DNA from: Actinomycetota bacterium
GTDB lineage: Bacteria > Actinomycetota > Acidimicrobiia > Acidimicrobiales > AC-14
Assembly: GCA_040754375.1 (NCBI GenBank)
Contig: JBFMCT010000007.1
Coordinates: 37,131-101,130 of the forward strand
DNA length: 64,000 nucleotides
Reading direction: 5' to 3'
Position 1 is the stretch's first letter. Every line of letters begins with the position of its first letter. The notes below the pieces were generated by a model. The model worked only from the letters and a program-made list of their open reading frames with translations. It made no database searches and had not been told where the DNA came from. Shown one piece after another: positions 56,224 through 64,000 of the stretch. The translations under genes were made by a program, and so were the position numbers.

Positions 56224-56616
56224 ATGGCTGATCGAAACGTGCTCGGCGGTGAGCTGGAGCCGTGTGGCTTCGATCCCCTGACCGGCTTCTACCGCGATGG
56301 GTGCTGCAACACCGGCCCCGAGGACCGGGGCAGCCACACGATCTGCGCGGTCGTCACCGCTGAGTTCCTCGACCACCAGCGCAGCATCGGTAACGACCTG
56401 TCCACGCCCATGCCCCGCTTCCAGTTCCCCGGCCTGGTGCCGGGCGACCGGTGGTGCGTCACCGCTGTCAACTGGCTGCGGGCCTACCGGGACGGGGTGG
56501 CCGCCCCCGTCGTGCTGGCCTCGACCCACGAGCAGGTCCTCGACATCGTGCCCATCGTGGCCCTGCGCGAGCACGCCGTCGATGTGCCCTCCGACCCCGG
56601 TGACCTGCTGCCCTGA
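56224..56616 (+). CDS. DUF2237 family protein
   Basis: This 130-residue protein has the DUF2237 pattern: NVLGGELEPCGFDPLTGFYRDGCCNTGPED at the N-terminus, HTICAVVTAEFLDHQRSIGNDLSTP and GDRWCVTAVNWLRAY. The family is small, soluble, rich in conserved Cys and His, and of unknown function. GATACT seven bases before the ATG may be a leaderless-type -10. It sits after the sulfur reductase pair on the same strand with 58 nt between, so a link is possible but not shown. Confidence 0.85.
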   Translation: MADRNVLGGELEPCGFDPLTGFYRDGCCNTGPEDRGSHTICAVVTAEFLDHQRSIGNDLSTPMPRFQFPGLVPGDRWCVTAVNWLRAYRDGVAAPVVLASTHEQVLDIVPIVALREHAVDVPSDPGDLLP

Positions 56617-56646
56617 CCAGGCCGGGCGGCGAGGCCCCCGGGGTCG

Positions 56647-57498
56647 CTACTGGCTGATCGAGCGCTGGTAGGCCCGTACGGCCAGGGGGGCGCACACGAC
56701 CACGATCAGGACCACCCAGATGAGCGAGTAGGCCATCGGGTTGGCGATCGACCAGGGGTCCCCCGGGCCGGTGGGCGAGGTGGGGTTGCCGAACTGGATG
56801 CGGGTGGCGTTGGCCAAGGTGGTGACCGGGTTCCATTCGGCGATGGTGCGCAGGAAGCCGGGCATGGTCTCGGTGGGCACGAAGGTGGATGCCATGAAGG
56901 TGAGCGGGAACAGGGCCCCGAAGGCCAAGCCCTGCACGCCCTCGGGGGTCGAGACCAGCGCGCCCAGCAACACCCCAACCCAGATCATGGCGAAGGCGAA
57001 CGCCACCAGCAGCAGGTAGCCGGCGGCCGCGTCGACCACACCGTTGCGCACCCGCCACCCGATCAGCAGCCCGCACAGGGACATGAGGACGATGGGCAGG
57101 AGGGACTTGAACAGGTTGGCCACGGCGTGGCCGCCCAGCACCGCGCCCCGGGCCATGGGCATCGCCCGGAAGCGGTCGACGGCCTGGTTCTTGCGGTCGT
57201 TGGCGATCGACATGGCCACCCCGAAGGCGACGAACACGATCGTCTGGGCGAAGATGCCGCCCATCAGGAACTCGCGGTAGTTGCCGTCGCCGGGCACGCC
57301 GATGGCGCCCCCGAAGACATAGGCGAACAGCAGCACGAACATGATGGGCTGGATGGTGGCGTCGGCCAGCGCCTCGGGCTGGCGCTTCATGTGCACCAAG
57401 CCCCGGCGGGCGACGACCCACACGTCGTGGGCCAGGCCGCGCGAGGGCTGGGGCTCGGCCGCCTCGACGGCCGGCGGTCGGACGGTGACGGCACTCAT
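56647..57498 (-). CDS. ABC-2 type transport permease (DrrB-like)
   Basis: This 283-residue permease has six membrane segments and the ABC-2 signature around FGALFPLTFMASTFVPTETMPGFLRTIAEWNPVT, characteristic of daunorubicin-resistance DrrB-type exporters. The start overlaps the ATPase stop (ATGA), so the pair forms one efflux system. The exported compound is unknown. Transcription should come from the MerR-type promoter in front of the ATPase gene. Confidence 0.9.
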   Translation of the reverse strand: MSAVTVRPPAVEAAEPQPSRGLAHDVWVVARRGLVHMKRQPEALADATIQPIMFVLLFAYVFGGAIGVPGDGNYREFLMGGIFAQTIVFVAFGVAMSIANDRKNQAVDRFRAMPMARGAVLGGHAVANLFKSLLPIVLMSLCGLLIGWRVRNGVVDAAAGYLLLVAFAFAMIWVGVLLGALVSTPEGVQGLAFGALFPLTFMASTFVPTETMPGFLRTIAEWNPVTTLANATRIQFGNPTSPTGPGDPWSIANPMAYSLIWVVLIVVVCAPLAVRAYQRSISQ

Positions 57499-58469
57499 GA
57501 GTAGGCCTCCTGGGGCACGAGGTCGTCGGCGGGGGAGCCGGTGAGGGTGAGGAAGACTTCGTCGAGGGTGGGTTGGCGCAGGCTCAGGTCGTCGACGGCC
57601 ACCCCCGCGGCCGTGAGCCCGCCGGCCACCAGCACGAGGGTCTCGACGCCCTTGCTCGTGGGGGCGGTGACGGTGCGGGCGGCCACGTCGACGTGGGGCT
57701 CGTTCCCGGTCACGTCGGCCACCACCCGGGCGGTGATGTCGATATGGGCGGCGTCGCCCACGACCACCTGCACCTGGTCACCCCCCACCAGGCGCTTGAG
57801 CGATCGAGAGTCGCCGCGCGCTATCACCTTGCCGTGGTCGATCACGACGATGTCGTCGGCCAGGCGCTCGGCCTCCTCCAGGTACTGGGTGGTCAGCACG
57901 ACGGTCGTGCCTCGGTCGACGAGCGTGTCGATGACGGCCCACAGCTCGTTGCGGCCCCGGGGGTCGAGGCCGGTGGTGGGCTCGTCGAGGAAGAGCACCT
58001 GGGGGTGGCCGACCAGGGTGGCGGCCAGGTCGAGGCGCCGGCGCATGCCGCCCGAGTACCCGCCGGTGACCCGGTCGGCGGCGTCCTCGATCGAGAAGTC
58101 GGCCAGCAGTTCGGCGGCCCGGGCCCGGGCCGCGCCCCGCGAGAGCTGGTGCAGCTCGCCCAGCATCACCAGGTTCTCCCGGCCCGTGAGCAGGGGGTCG
58201 ACGGTGGCGTCCTGGGCGGCCAACCCGATCCGCCGCCGGACCTCGTTGCCGTGCGTGCGCACGTCGAACCCGGCCACTGTGGCCTGGCCTTCGTCGGCGT
58301 CGGTCAGGGTGGCCAGAACCCGCACGGCGGTCGTCTTGCCCGCGCCGTTGGGCCCGAGCACGGCCGACACCGTGCCCGTCGCCACCTCGAAGTCGACCCC
58401 GTCGAGGGCCTGGGTCGGCCCGTACCTCTTTCGTAGGCCGCGCGCCGTCACGGCGTAGTCGGTCGGCAT
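57495..58469 (-). CDS. Daunorubicin-resistance-type ABC exporter ATPase (DrrA-like)
   Basis: This 324-residue ATPase has Walker A LGPNGAGKTTAV, the signature YSGGMRRRLDLA, Walker B VLFLDEPTTGLDP and the His switch region VVLTTQYLEEAERL, all in the DrrA subfamily style. A C-terminal domain of about 100 residues follows as in DrrA. The ATG has AGAGGAG upstream. A promoter with a 19-bp spacer and a CCTCAAG-N4-CTTGAGG dyad lies about 77-107 nt upstream, so expression is probably induced by a MerR-family sensor. Confidence 0.92.
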   Translation of the reverse strand: MPTDYAVTARGLRKRYGPTQALDGVDFEVATGTVSAVLGPNGAGKTTAVRVLATLTDADEGQATVAGFDVRTHGNEVRRRIGLAAQDATVDPLLTGRENLVMLGELHQLSRGAARARAAELLADFSIEDAADRVTGGYSGGMRRRLDLAATLVGHPQVLFLDEPTTGLDPRGRNELWAVIDTLVDRGTTVVLTTQYLEEAERLADDIVVIDHGKVIARGDSRSLKRLVGGDQVQVVVGDAAHIDITARVVADVTGNEPHVDVAARTVTAPTSKGVETLVLVAGGLTAAGVAVDDLSLRQPTLDEVFLTLTGSPADDLVPQEAYS

Positions 58470-58545
58470 CTTTCGGCTTCTCCTCTTGGGTCGGGGCCCG
58501 GCTGGTCTGCCCTGTACCTACGGCGGACCGGGGCTCGCTGTCCTC

Positions 58546-58576
58546 ACCTTAAAACCTCAAGTGGGCTTGAGGTCAA
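58546..58576 (-). promoter_or_regulatory. MerR/SoxR-type promoter-operator of the DrrAB-like exporter
   Basis: On the minus strand TTGACC (58576 to 58571) and TAAGGT (58551 to 58546) are separated by 19 bp. A 20-bp perfect dyad ACCTCAAG-N4-CTTGAGGT (58554-58573) fills the spacer and overlaps the -35. The long spacer plus a centred dyad is the hallmark of MerR-family activation; the dyad matches the SoxR-type CCTCAAG...CTTGAGG core. The regulator gene is not in the window. Confidence 0.75.
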
Positions 58577-58602
58577 GCATTTTCCCAGCCCGGCCGACGC
58601 AC

Positions 58603-58608
58603 TACGGT
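58603..58608 (+). promoter_or_regulatory. -10 box before the family 4 glycosyltransferase
   Basis: TACGGT ends five bases before the GTG at 58614, a short leaderless spacing. It is divergent from the exporter promoter, with about 30 bp between the two. Confidence 0.4.
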
Positions 58609-58613
58609 CTGCC

Positions 58614-59816
58614 GTGGTCGGTCCGGATGGCAAAGCGCGGGTGACGTTCGTCTCCCTGGAGATCTTCACGCCCGACCTCGGGGCGCCCCAAGGCCTCGAA
58701 CAAGCCATCAGGAAGCTGAACCGCGACTACCCGTGGGTCGTGGAGGCGGGCTGGGACGTCGAGTACTGGGGCCTGCGAAGGGCGGGGGCCGGCCCCACCC
58801 GCGACCCCCGGTACCGGGCCCGGGGCCTGGCCCTCCCGGCGGCCGCTCGGCTCCCGTCGGTTGTCGCCATGCCCCTGGCCTGGCTGGTCCAAGCCGTGTT
58901 GGCCCTGCGGGCGAGGACCGGCACCGTCCTCGTGGCCCACACTCCACGGTCCGCGGCCGGGGTGGTCCTGGCTCGCAGGGTGAGCCGCCGGGCCAGCCAG
59001 CCGTTGGTCGTGCGGGTGCAGAGCCGGGCTTCGTCGAGGGCGCGGCTCGTCACCAAGTCCGAGGCAAGGGCCCGCTGGATCGAGCGGATCGAAGGTCAGG
59101 CCCTGGAGCAGGCGGACCTCGTGCTCCCGATGGGTGACTTCACGCGGTCGTACTCCCTCTCCCAGGGAGCCCGCCCCGCTCGGGTGGTGACGCTCCCGTT
59201 CCCGGTGGGGTGGGACGGGCCTCTCCCCGACGGGCTCGTCGCGGTCACCGGGGACCCCATGCGGGTCACGTGCGCCGCCCGCCTCCAGCCCGAGAAGGGG
59301 GTCGACGTGCTGCTGAGGGCCATCGCCTTGGTGGCCGAAGCCTTCCCCGGCGTGGTCCTGGACATCGCCGGCAACGGGCCCGAGCGGCCGCGGCTGGTGG
59401 CGCTCGCCTCCGAGCTGGGGATCTCGGGCAACGTCAGGTTCCGGGGCTGGCTGGCCCCGGCCGACATGCCCGCCTTCTACGCCGGCTCGGCGGTGTCGGT
59501 GCTCCCCTCGCTGGTCGAGGAGGGGTTCGGCATGTCGCTCATCGAGGCAGGGCTCGTGGGGTGCGCGCTGGTAGGCACGGACCACGGAGGGATCCGGGAC
59601 ATCGTCGTGCCCGGCCGGACCGGGCTCCTGGTCGCGCCCGGCGACAGTGCCGCCCTGGGCCAGGCCCTGGGCCGGTTGCTGGGCGACCCGAAGTGGGCGG
59701 CTTCCCTGGGGGCCGGGGCCATGGTCGAGGCCCAGCGGTACGTGAGCCAGCGGGCGGCCGCCATCGCGGAGGTCCGGCGGCGGATGGCGGCCCTGGTCCC
59801 GGCCTCGGCCCACTGA
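58614..59816 (+). CDS. Family 4 glycosyltransferase (GT-B fold)
   Basis: This 400-residue GT-B protein has the C-terminal nucleotide-sugar domain landmarks: VTCAARLQPEKGVDVLLRAI, VLDIAGNGPERPRL, VRFRGWLAPADMPAFYAGSAV and the acidic EEGFGMSLIEAG (EX7E) motif, then PGRTGLLVAPGD. It transfers sugars with retention of configuration to lipid or polysaccharide acceptors; donor and acceptor are unknown. The gene stands alone between the exporter and the Rad50-like ATPase. GTG 58614 is supported by the upstream TACGGT. Confidence 0.9.
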   Translation: MVGPDGKARVTFVSLEIFTPDLGAPQGLEQAIRKLNRDYPWVVEAGWDVEYWGLRRAGAGPTRDPRYRARGLALPAAARLPSVVAMPLAWLVQAVLALRARTGTVLVAHTPRSAAGVVLARRVSRRASQPLVVRVQSRASSRARLVTKSEARARWIERIEGQALEQADLVLPMGDFTRSYSLSQGARPARVVTLPFPVGWDGPLPDGLVAVTGDPMRVTCAARLQPEKGVDVLLRAIALVAEAFPGVVLDIAGNGPERPRLVALASELGISGNVRFRGWLAPADMPAFYAGSAVSVLPSLVEEGFGMSLIEAGLVGCALVGTDHGGIRDIVVPGRTGLLVAPGDSAALGQALGRLLGDPKWAASLGAGAMVEAQRYVSQRAAAIAEVRRRMAALVPASAH

Positions 59817-59830
59817 GGGGCACGCCCGGG

Positions 59831-61582
59831 TCAGGCCGTGCGCAGGTACTGCACCCGGGCGCGCGCCGGCTGGAGCTCGGCCAGGCGGCGGGCCAGGGGC
59901 TCCTCGTAGGTCGTGACGAAGATCTGTTCGAGCCCACCCGGGGCGCTCAGGTGGGCCAGGGTGGACGCCACCAGCCGGCGAGAGACGGGGTCGAGGTGTT
60001 CGAGGGGTTCGTCGACCCAGCAGAAGGGCACGGTGGTGGTCGTGAGCAGGGTGGTCAGGCGCATCATGAGCTTGGCCACCGTCTGCTCGCCCGCACTGAA
60101 GGCCCCGAACTCCAAGGGCGTACCGTCGAGGTCACGCGAGATCTGGCCGTCGGGCAGCACATGGAGGTTGGGGCGGTCGGGGAAGACGGCCTCCCAGCGG
60201 CGGTTGACCTCGGCCGCCACCGGGGCCAGTTGGCGGGTGAGGACCGTGGTGATGGTGGCTTCGAGAGCGTCGCGAGCAGCCGTCAGCAGGGCCTCGGCCC
60301 GGTACTGCCCGGCCAGGGCCTGTTCGGCTTCCAGCTCCGAGCGCACCTCGGCGGCCCGGCCGGCAGCCGCCTGCTCGGCCAGCTCGGCCTCCCGCAGGGT
60401 GACGACGGCCGCCTCCAAGGCGGCCCGGGCCAGAGCTTCGGCCTCGACGACGGGGCCGGCCACGGGCCCGCCCGCCGACGGCGGGGGGCCGAGGCCGGCC
60501 GCCTCCCGGGCCAGCTCTCGTACCGTCGCCAGGGCTTCGGCTGCGGGCGTGGCCGCCACCGACTCCAGGTCCGCGCGGACACCTTCGAGGACGGCCCGGT
60601 GGGATTGTTCGGCGTGGCCCCGGCTCTCGCCGTCGAGCTCGCGCAGGCAGACCGGGCAGTTCGCGCCCGCCTCGTGCAGGGCGGCCAGCGCCGACTCGGC
60701 CGCTTCGAGGCGGGCGGCCAACGATGCCTGGCGTTCGCGGACGGCGTCGAGACCGGTCACCAGCGACGCTTCCAGGGAGGCCAGGGCGGCCGTGAGGGGC
60801 TGGTCGGCGGAAACCCCTGCGAGGAGGGGCGCGGCTCGTGCCCGCAGCTCGGCCTCCCGTTGTCGCCACTGCTCGGCCGCCTCGGGGTGGCCGGCAGCAG
60901 CCAGGGCCTGGTCGAGGGTGGCCCGGGCCTCGGAGTGGGCCGCCCGGGCGCCGTCGGCCTCGGCCCGGGCGGCGGCGGTGGCCGCCGCCCGCTCGACGAC
61001 CGCGGCCTCGGCCGCTCCTAGCTCGGCCCGGGTGGCCGACAGCTCGGCCCTCGATGACCTCAACCCCCGAGACACCTGGGCCAGAGCCGGTTCGATCTCG
61101 GCCATGGCCGCCTCCAGGTCGTCGAGCGAGTAGGCCCGGCACAGGTGGGACCGCAGGTTGGGGCTCTCGCTGTCGCGCCGCAGGTCCTCGGTGAGAAAGG
61201 CGGTGCGGGAGACGAAGCGGGCGTCGGCCGACCAGGCCCCCTCGAGGATCGACATGGCCCGTTCCTCGCTCACCGGTAGGCCCGCGAGGGTGGCGGAAAC
61301 CTCCGTGGTCAGGCGGGCGCCCTTGGACCGCAGGCTCCGGCGCACGGCCAGCGGGCCCTTGGCCGTTGCCAGCGTGACCTCGACCGAGGCCCGGTCGTGG
61401 CCCTGGCGGACCATCGCCGGGCGGGGCTGGACGTGAGCGGCGGCCAGGGCCCACCGCACGGCTTCGAGCAGCGAGCTCTTGCCCACGCCGTTGGGCGCCA
61501 CCAGGAACGTGGTGCCCGGTCCGGCCTCGATGTCGAGGTTGCGGTAGGCCCGCCAGTTCTCCAAGACGATGCGGGTGATCAC
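59831..61582 (-). CDS. Compact Rad50/SbcC-like ATPase with zinc hook
   Basis: This 583-residue ABC-type ATPase has Walker A APNGVGKSS (29-37), an N-terminal lobe with FVSRTAFL..., a coiled coil (about 160-450) broken by a CPVC zinc hook at residues 309-312, the signature FSAGEQT (495-501) and Walker B CWVDEPLEHLDP (521-531). These are Rad50/SbcC features, but it is much shorter than Rad50 (usually 850-1100), with short arms. No Mre11/SbcD nuclease gene is adjacent. ATG 61582 shares ATGA with the upstream gene. DNA repair, defence against foreign DNA or recombination are possible; the role is unproven. Confidence 0.85.
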   Translation of the reverse strand: MITRIVLENWRAYRNLDIEAGPGTTFLVAPNGVGKSSLLEAVRWALAAAHVQPRPAMVRQGHDRASVEVTLATAKGPLAVRRSLRSKGARLTTEVSATLAGLPVSEERAMSILEGAWSADARFVSRTAFLTEDLRRDSESPNLRSHLCRAYSLDDLEAAMAEIEPALAQVSRGLRSSRAELSATRAELGAAEAAVVERAAATAAARAEADGARAAHSEARATLDQALAAAGHPEAAEQWRQREAELRARAAPLLAGVSADQPLTAALASLEASLVTGLDAVRERQASLAARLEAAESALAALHEAGANCPVCLRELDGESRGHAEQSHRAVLEGVRADLESVAATPAAEALATVRELAREAAGLGPPPSAGGPVAGPVVEAEALARAALEAAVVTLREAELAEQAAAGRAAEVRSELEAEQALAGQYRAEALLTAARDALEATITTVLTRQLAPVAAEVNRRWEAVFPDRPNLHVLPDGQISRDLDGTPLEFGAFSAGEQTVAKLMMRLTTLLTTTTVPFCWVDEPLEHLDPVSRRLVASTLAHLSAPGGLEQIFVTTYEEPLARRLAELQPARARVQYLRTA

Positions 61583-63141
61583 GTGTGGGCGTCCTCACCG
61601 GGACCAGGACCGTCGCCGGGACGAGGGGCTACGAGGCCGGGGACGACGCTCTCGCCCGTCATGGCCCGGTGCAGGGCGGCTCGCAGCTCGTCGTGGGCGA
61701 GCGACGCGGCCTCGTAGCCCCGGCGCTTGGCCTGGATCTTGAACCGGCCGGCCTGGCGGGCGGCGTCGGCCAGCGCGGCTGACGCGGCGTCGTCGAGCAC
61801 GCGGTCGAGCCGGAGCGGCTGCACCGCGCCCCGCCTGGCGAGTTCGGGGGCCCGGCCTCCTGTGCTCTGGTCGAGGAACTTGGCGAGGGCGTCGACCGGC
61901 GCCAAGCCGGCGATGAGGGGCCGGGGTGGGGTGAGGGCGCCCGAGGGGGTGGTGATCCCCGAGCTCAAGGCGGGCGCGTCGAAGACCTCGGCGTGCTCGC
62001 TCACCTCGGGGGCGAGCACCACCAGCGCGGTGGCGTTGAGACGGGTCAGCACCGACCGCCCGGCGTCGAAGTCGGCGTCGTCGGACAGGCCGTGGGGTGT
62101 CCACAGCACGACGACCACCACCCCCACCTCGTCGACGGTGAGCAGCGGCTCCCACCCGAGGCGCTCGGCGGCCACGACCCCAGGCCACGAGTAAGTGGGC
62201 CGTACGTCGCACGTCGAGCCCCGCCACGTCCTCAGGTCGTGGGCCAGTCGGGCCCGTGCCTGCTCGACGGCCGTGGGGGTTCGGGCGTCGCCTCCCCGCC
62301 CGGGTGAGCCGTCGTCGTAGGCCGGCGGGGCACCCACCGCCTCCATGGCCTCCACCAGCCACTGGCGCAGTTCCTCGGCCGGCCCGGCGGCGCTGGGGTC
62401 GGCACCCGTACCGGCGTGATCGCGGGCCGACGGCGCCCCCGGCGCGGGGACGGTCCCGGGGCCCGAGCCGCCCGGGGCGCTCGGGGCGTTCGGGGCGCTC
62501 GGACCCGCAGGGGCGGGCGTGACGGCGGATGTGGCCGCGGACGGGACGTCCAGGTCTGAGGTCGTCGCCCGCCCGGAGTGGGGCACGGTGGGCGGGGCCG
62601 CGCTGGTCCCGAGGTGCTCGGGTGCGACGCTGCCGACGAGGTCGCCGAGGCGGGTCACCGGTATGGGCGCGGCCAGTGACAGGTGGACGGCGAGGGGCAG
62701 GCCGAGGGGCGACCGCCGGCCGTCGAGGACAGGGTCGGCCGGGCTGGCCGCCTCGGCGTCGAAGGTGACCGGTGCGACTACCACGGCGCCGCCCGCGCCG
62801 GGCTCGTCCAGCACCACCACGGTCAGGAAGTCGCCGGCACCGCCGGGAAGGCGGTTGCCATCCGGCGGTGACGCCAGCCTGAGCTGACCCGGGGACGGCG
62901 GTCCTGGGGCCGGGCGGTGGGGGACGGGCGCGAACCGGGGAGGGGTCGTGGGTGCCTCCACCGGCCCGGTCGCCGGCCCCGCCTCTCGCAGGCGGGAGAG
63001 CTTGATGTGGCACGGCAGGCAGTCGCCGACGTGGGCCTCGATCTCGGCCACCCGGGCGGGGTCGGGGCCTTCTCCTGCGCCCTCGCCGGCGGTACCGGCC
63101 AGCTCGACGTCTAGCGGGTGGGCGCGGCCGGCGCTGGTCAT
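61579..63141 (-). CDS. Unknown protein with N-terminal HxxxCxxC anti-sigma-like motif
   Basis: This 520-residue protein shows HVGDCLPC at residues 37-44 in a helical context (VAEIEAHVGDCLPCHIKLSRL), the same HxxxCxxC spacing as zinc-binding anti-sigma domains. A long Pro/Ala/Gly-rich linker follows (about 60-270). The C-terminal part (300-520) reads like a compact globular domain (VGVVVVVLWTPHG, SVLTRLNATALVVLAPEV, GFKIQAKRRGYEAASLAHDEL-like end) that I do not recognise. It is coupled to both neighbours by ATGA overlaps, so it probably works with the sigma-region-4-like protein and with the Rad50-like ATPase. Confidence 0.7.
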   Translation of the reverse strand: MTSAGRAHPLDVELAGTAGEGAGEGPDPARVAEIEAHVGDCLPCHIKLSRLREAGPATGPVEAPTTPPRFAPVPHRPAPGPPSPGQLRLASPPDGNRLPGGAGDFLTVVVLDEPGAGGAVVVAPVTFDAEAASPADPVLDGRRSPLGLPLAVHLSLAAPIPVTRLGDLVGSVAPEHLGTSAAPPTVPHSGRATTSDLDVPSAATSAVTPAPAGPSAPNAPSAPGGSGPGTVPAPGAPSARDHAGTGADPSAAGPAEELRQWLVEAMEAVGAPPAYDDGSPGRGGDARTPTAVEQARARLAHDLRTWRGSTCDVRPTYSWPGVVAAERLGWEPLLTVDEVGVVVVVLWTPHGLSDDADFDAGRSVLTRLNATALVVLAPEVSEHAEVFDAPALSSGITTPSGALTPPRPLIAGLAPVDALAKFLDQSTGGRAPELARRGAVQPLRLDRVLDDAASAALADAARQAGRFKIQAKRRGYEAASLAHDELRAALHRAMTGESVVPGLVAPRPGDGPGPGEDAHT

Positions 63142-64000
63142 CGCCCTGCCAGTACGGCGGACCGCGTGCCCGTGTCCGCCCAGGCCGGTCCCTCGGCCCA
63201 CTCGCGGGCCAGTTCGATGACCAGCAGGGCGATGGCCTCGCCGTCATCGTCCCCCTGGAGCTCCCCGCCGATGATGGCTGCCGCCCGCGCCCGGATGGTC
63301 TGGGCCTGGGACGGGCCCCTGCCCAGCAGCGGGCCCAGCTCACGCACCGTGTACTCGGGGTAGGCGACCGAGAGGCGCTCCCGGTCGGTCAGCCGGGCGA
63401 GCACCTCACCCGCCCGCATGGCTCGTACGGCCTGGTCACCGGTGGCGTCGTCGCCCGGGGCGGCGGTCGGGGTGGGGGGGTCGAGCCCGTCGACGTCGAG
63501 GGACAGAGGGGCCTGGCCGATGCCCAGGCGGTCGGCGATGGCCCGGGCCAGCGTGCGGGGGGCGAGTGCCCCACCGGCGGCGTCGAGGGCCGTGCCGCAC
63601 AGGGCGACGATCGTCGCCCGGTCGGCCACCGGCCCGGCCCGGCGGGCGCCGGCCCCCCACCGGGGTACGGGCGCTACCGCGACGGCCGCCAAGGCCACAG
63701 CCAGCGCTACCGGGTCGTCAGGCCCGGGCGCAGCGGGGGAGCCGGTCCCGCCGGCCCCGGGGCTGGCCCCAGCCGACCGATCGGCCCCCGAGCCGGGCCC
63801 GCCGGTCCGATCGGCCCCCAGGTCGGCACGAGTCCCGCCGAGCACGGCCTCGGCCGAGCCCGGCCCGGCCCCCGACCCGGCCCCCGACCCGGCGGTCCCG
63901 CCGGAGCCGGTCCCGCCGGAGCCGGTCTCCCCGGAGCCGGTCTCCCCGGAGCCGGTCTCCCCGGAGCCGGTCTCCCCGGAGCCGGTCTCCCCGGAGCCGG
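63138..64000 (-). CDS. Sigma-region-4-like protein with (GETGS)n linker (5' end beyond the window)
   Basis: The frame is open to the right edge of the window, so the N-terminus is missing; at least 287 residues are present. The right end codes for a (GETGS)-type pentapeptide repeat, then Gly/Ala-rich sequence, then a globular C-terminus. The segment LARLTDRERLSVAYPEYTVRELGPLLGRGPSQAQTIRARAAAIIGGEL resembles sigma-70 region 4 by pattern (split here: LTDRERLSVAYP, then TVRELGPLLG, then RARAAAIIGGEL). Whether sigma regions 1-2 lie upstream cannot be seen. It shares ATGA with the downstream HxxxCxxC protein, a common sigma/anti-sigma gene order. Confidence 0.6.
   Translation of the reverse strand, partial: GSGETGSGETGSGETGSGETGSGETGSGGTGSGGTAGSGAGSGAGPGSAEAVLGGTRADLGADRTGGPGSGADRSAGASPGAGGTGSPAAPGPDDPVALAVALAAVAVAPVPRWGAGARRAGPVADRATIVALCGTALDAAGGALAPRTLARAIADRLGIGQAPLSLDVDGLDPPTPTAAPGDDATGDQAVRAMRAGEVLARLTDRERLSVAYPEYTVRELGPLLGRGPSQAQTIRARAAAIIGGELQGDDDGEAIALLVIELAREWAEGPAWADTGTRSAVLAGR
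63901..64000 (-). repeat. 15-bp tandem repeat coding for (GETGS)n, running off the window
   Basis: On the plus strand the unit CCGGAGCCGGTCTCC is repeated in phase, with one variant first unit (63901-63915) followed by five identical units and a partial one at the edge. It is in frame with the minus-strand gene and gives Gly-Glu-Thr-Gly-Ser repeats. The repeat continues beyond the window, so its full length is unknown. Confidence 0.9.

Noticed and set aside
59831..61582. RecF or RecN for the ATPase at 59.8 kb
   Set aside because: The CPVC zinc hook in mid coiled coil and FSAGEQT signature point to the Rad50/SbcC branch, and the gene is not next to dnaN or other recF neighbours.

Overview
The window is about 70 percent GC, densely packed, and has the character of an actinobacterial chromosome, most likely an Acidimicrobiia-type lineage. 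This is an inference from gene content, from the many GTG/TTG starts, from start/stop overlaps of the GTGA and ATGA type, and from many TANNNT -10 boxes lying only 5-8 nt before a start codon (leaderless transcripts). No phage, insertion sequence, CRISPR array or rRNA was seen; nearly everything is chromosomal housekeeping or metabolism.

Layout. 1-4.5 kb: a cut-off family 2 glycosyltransferase, then a coupled run of phosphomannomutase, Trm112-like protein, phosphoglucose/phosphomannose isomerase and S-adenosylhomocysteine hydrolase. 4.6-7.6 kb: a DUF559/AbiEi-like protein, comF, a ~300-nt structured RNA that fits the raiA motif by position, hpf (raiA) and an orphan response regulator. 7.6-11.2 kb: two large membrane proteins. 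11.3-18.2 kb: secA, prfB, ftsE, ftsX and an EnvC-like M23 peptidase, a secretion and division block. 18.2-24 kb: GNAT, Ppx/GppA, DUF501, DUF72, FtsB/DivIC and enolase on the minus strand, then a MarP-like membrane serine protease.

24-31 kb is a phenylalanine/tyrosine degradation island: acetoacetyl-CoA synthetase and an Lrp regulator on the minus strand, and phenylalanine hydroxylase, HPPD, fumarylacetoacetase and homogentisate dioxygenase on the plus strand. Together they convert Phe to fumarate plus acetoacetate and activate the acetoacetate. 31-36.3 kb carries a zinc-ribbon protein, a solitary substrate-binding protein interrupted by an in-frame TGA, and two convergent exported beta-propeller-like proteins separated by a strong hairpin. 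36.6-40.5 kb has a LysR regulator, an SDR, an F420-type reductase, a small zinc-ribbon protein, a VapBC pair and a DUF998 membrane protein.

40.5-46.1 kb: ssrA and smpB (trans-translation), then mec-cysO-cysM-murI-MBL phosphodiesterase-rph-rdgB, the same order as Mycobacterium tuberculosis Rv1334-Rv1341 apart from the missing rhomboid gene. 46.1-50.2 kb: a decayed nitroreductase, a lytic transglycosylase lipoprotein, an HMA protein, a tRNA with anticodon UAG but a short variable loop, clpP, a TIGR01777 epimerase, RidA and an HxlR regulator. 50.2-56.6 kb is a sulfur block: cystathionine gamma-synthase/lyase, cystathionine beta-synthase, a hemerythrin-like protein, sulfite reductase, APS/PAPS reductase and DUF2237. 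56.6-59.8 kb: an efflux-type ABC pair behind a MerR/SoxR-type promoter, and a family 4 glycosyltransferase. 59.8-64 kb: a coupled three-gene unit coding for a sigma-region-4-like protein with a pentapeptide repeat, a protein with an HxxxCxxC motif, and a compact Rad50-like ATPase with a zinc hook. This last unit is the least explained set of genes in the window.
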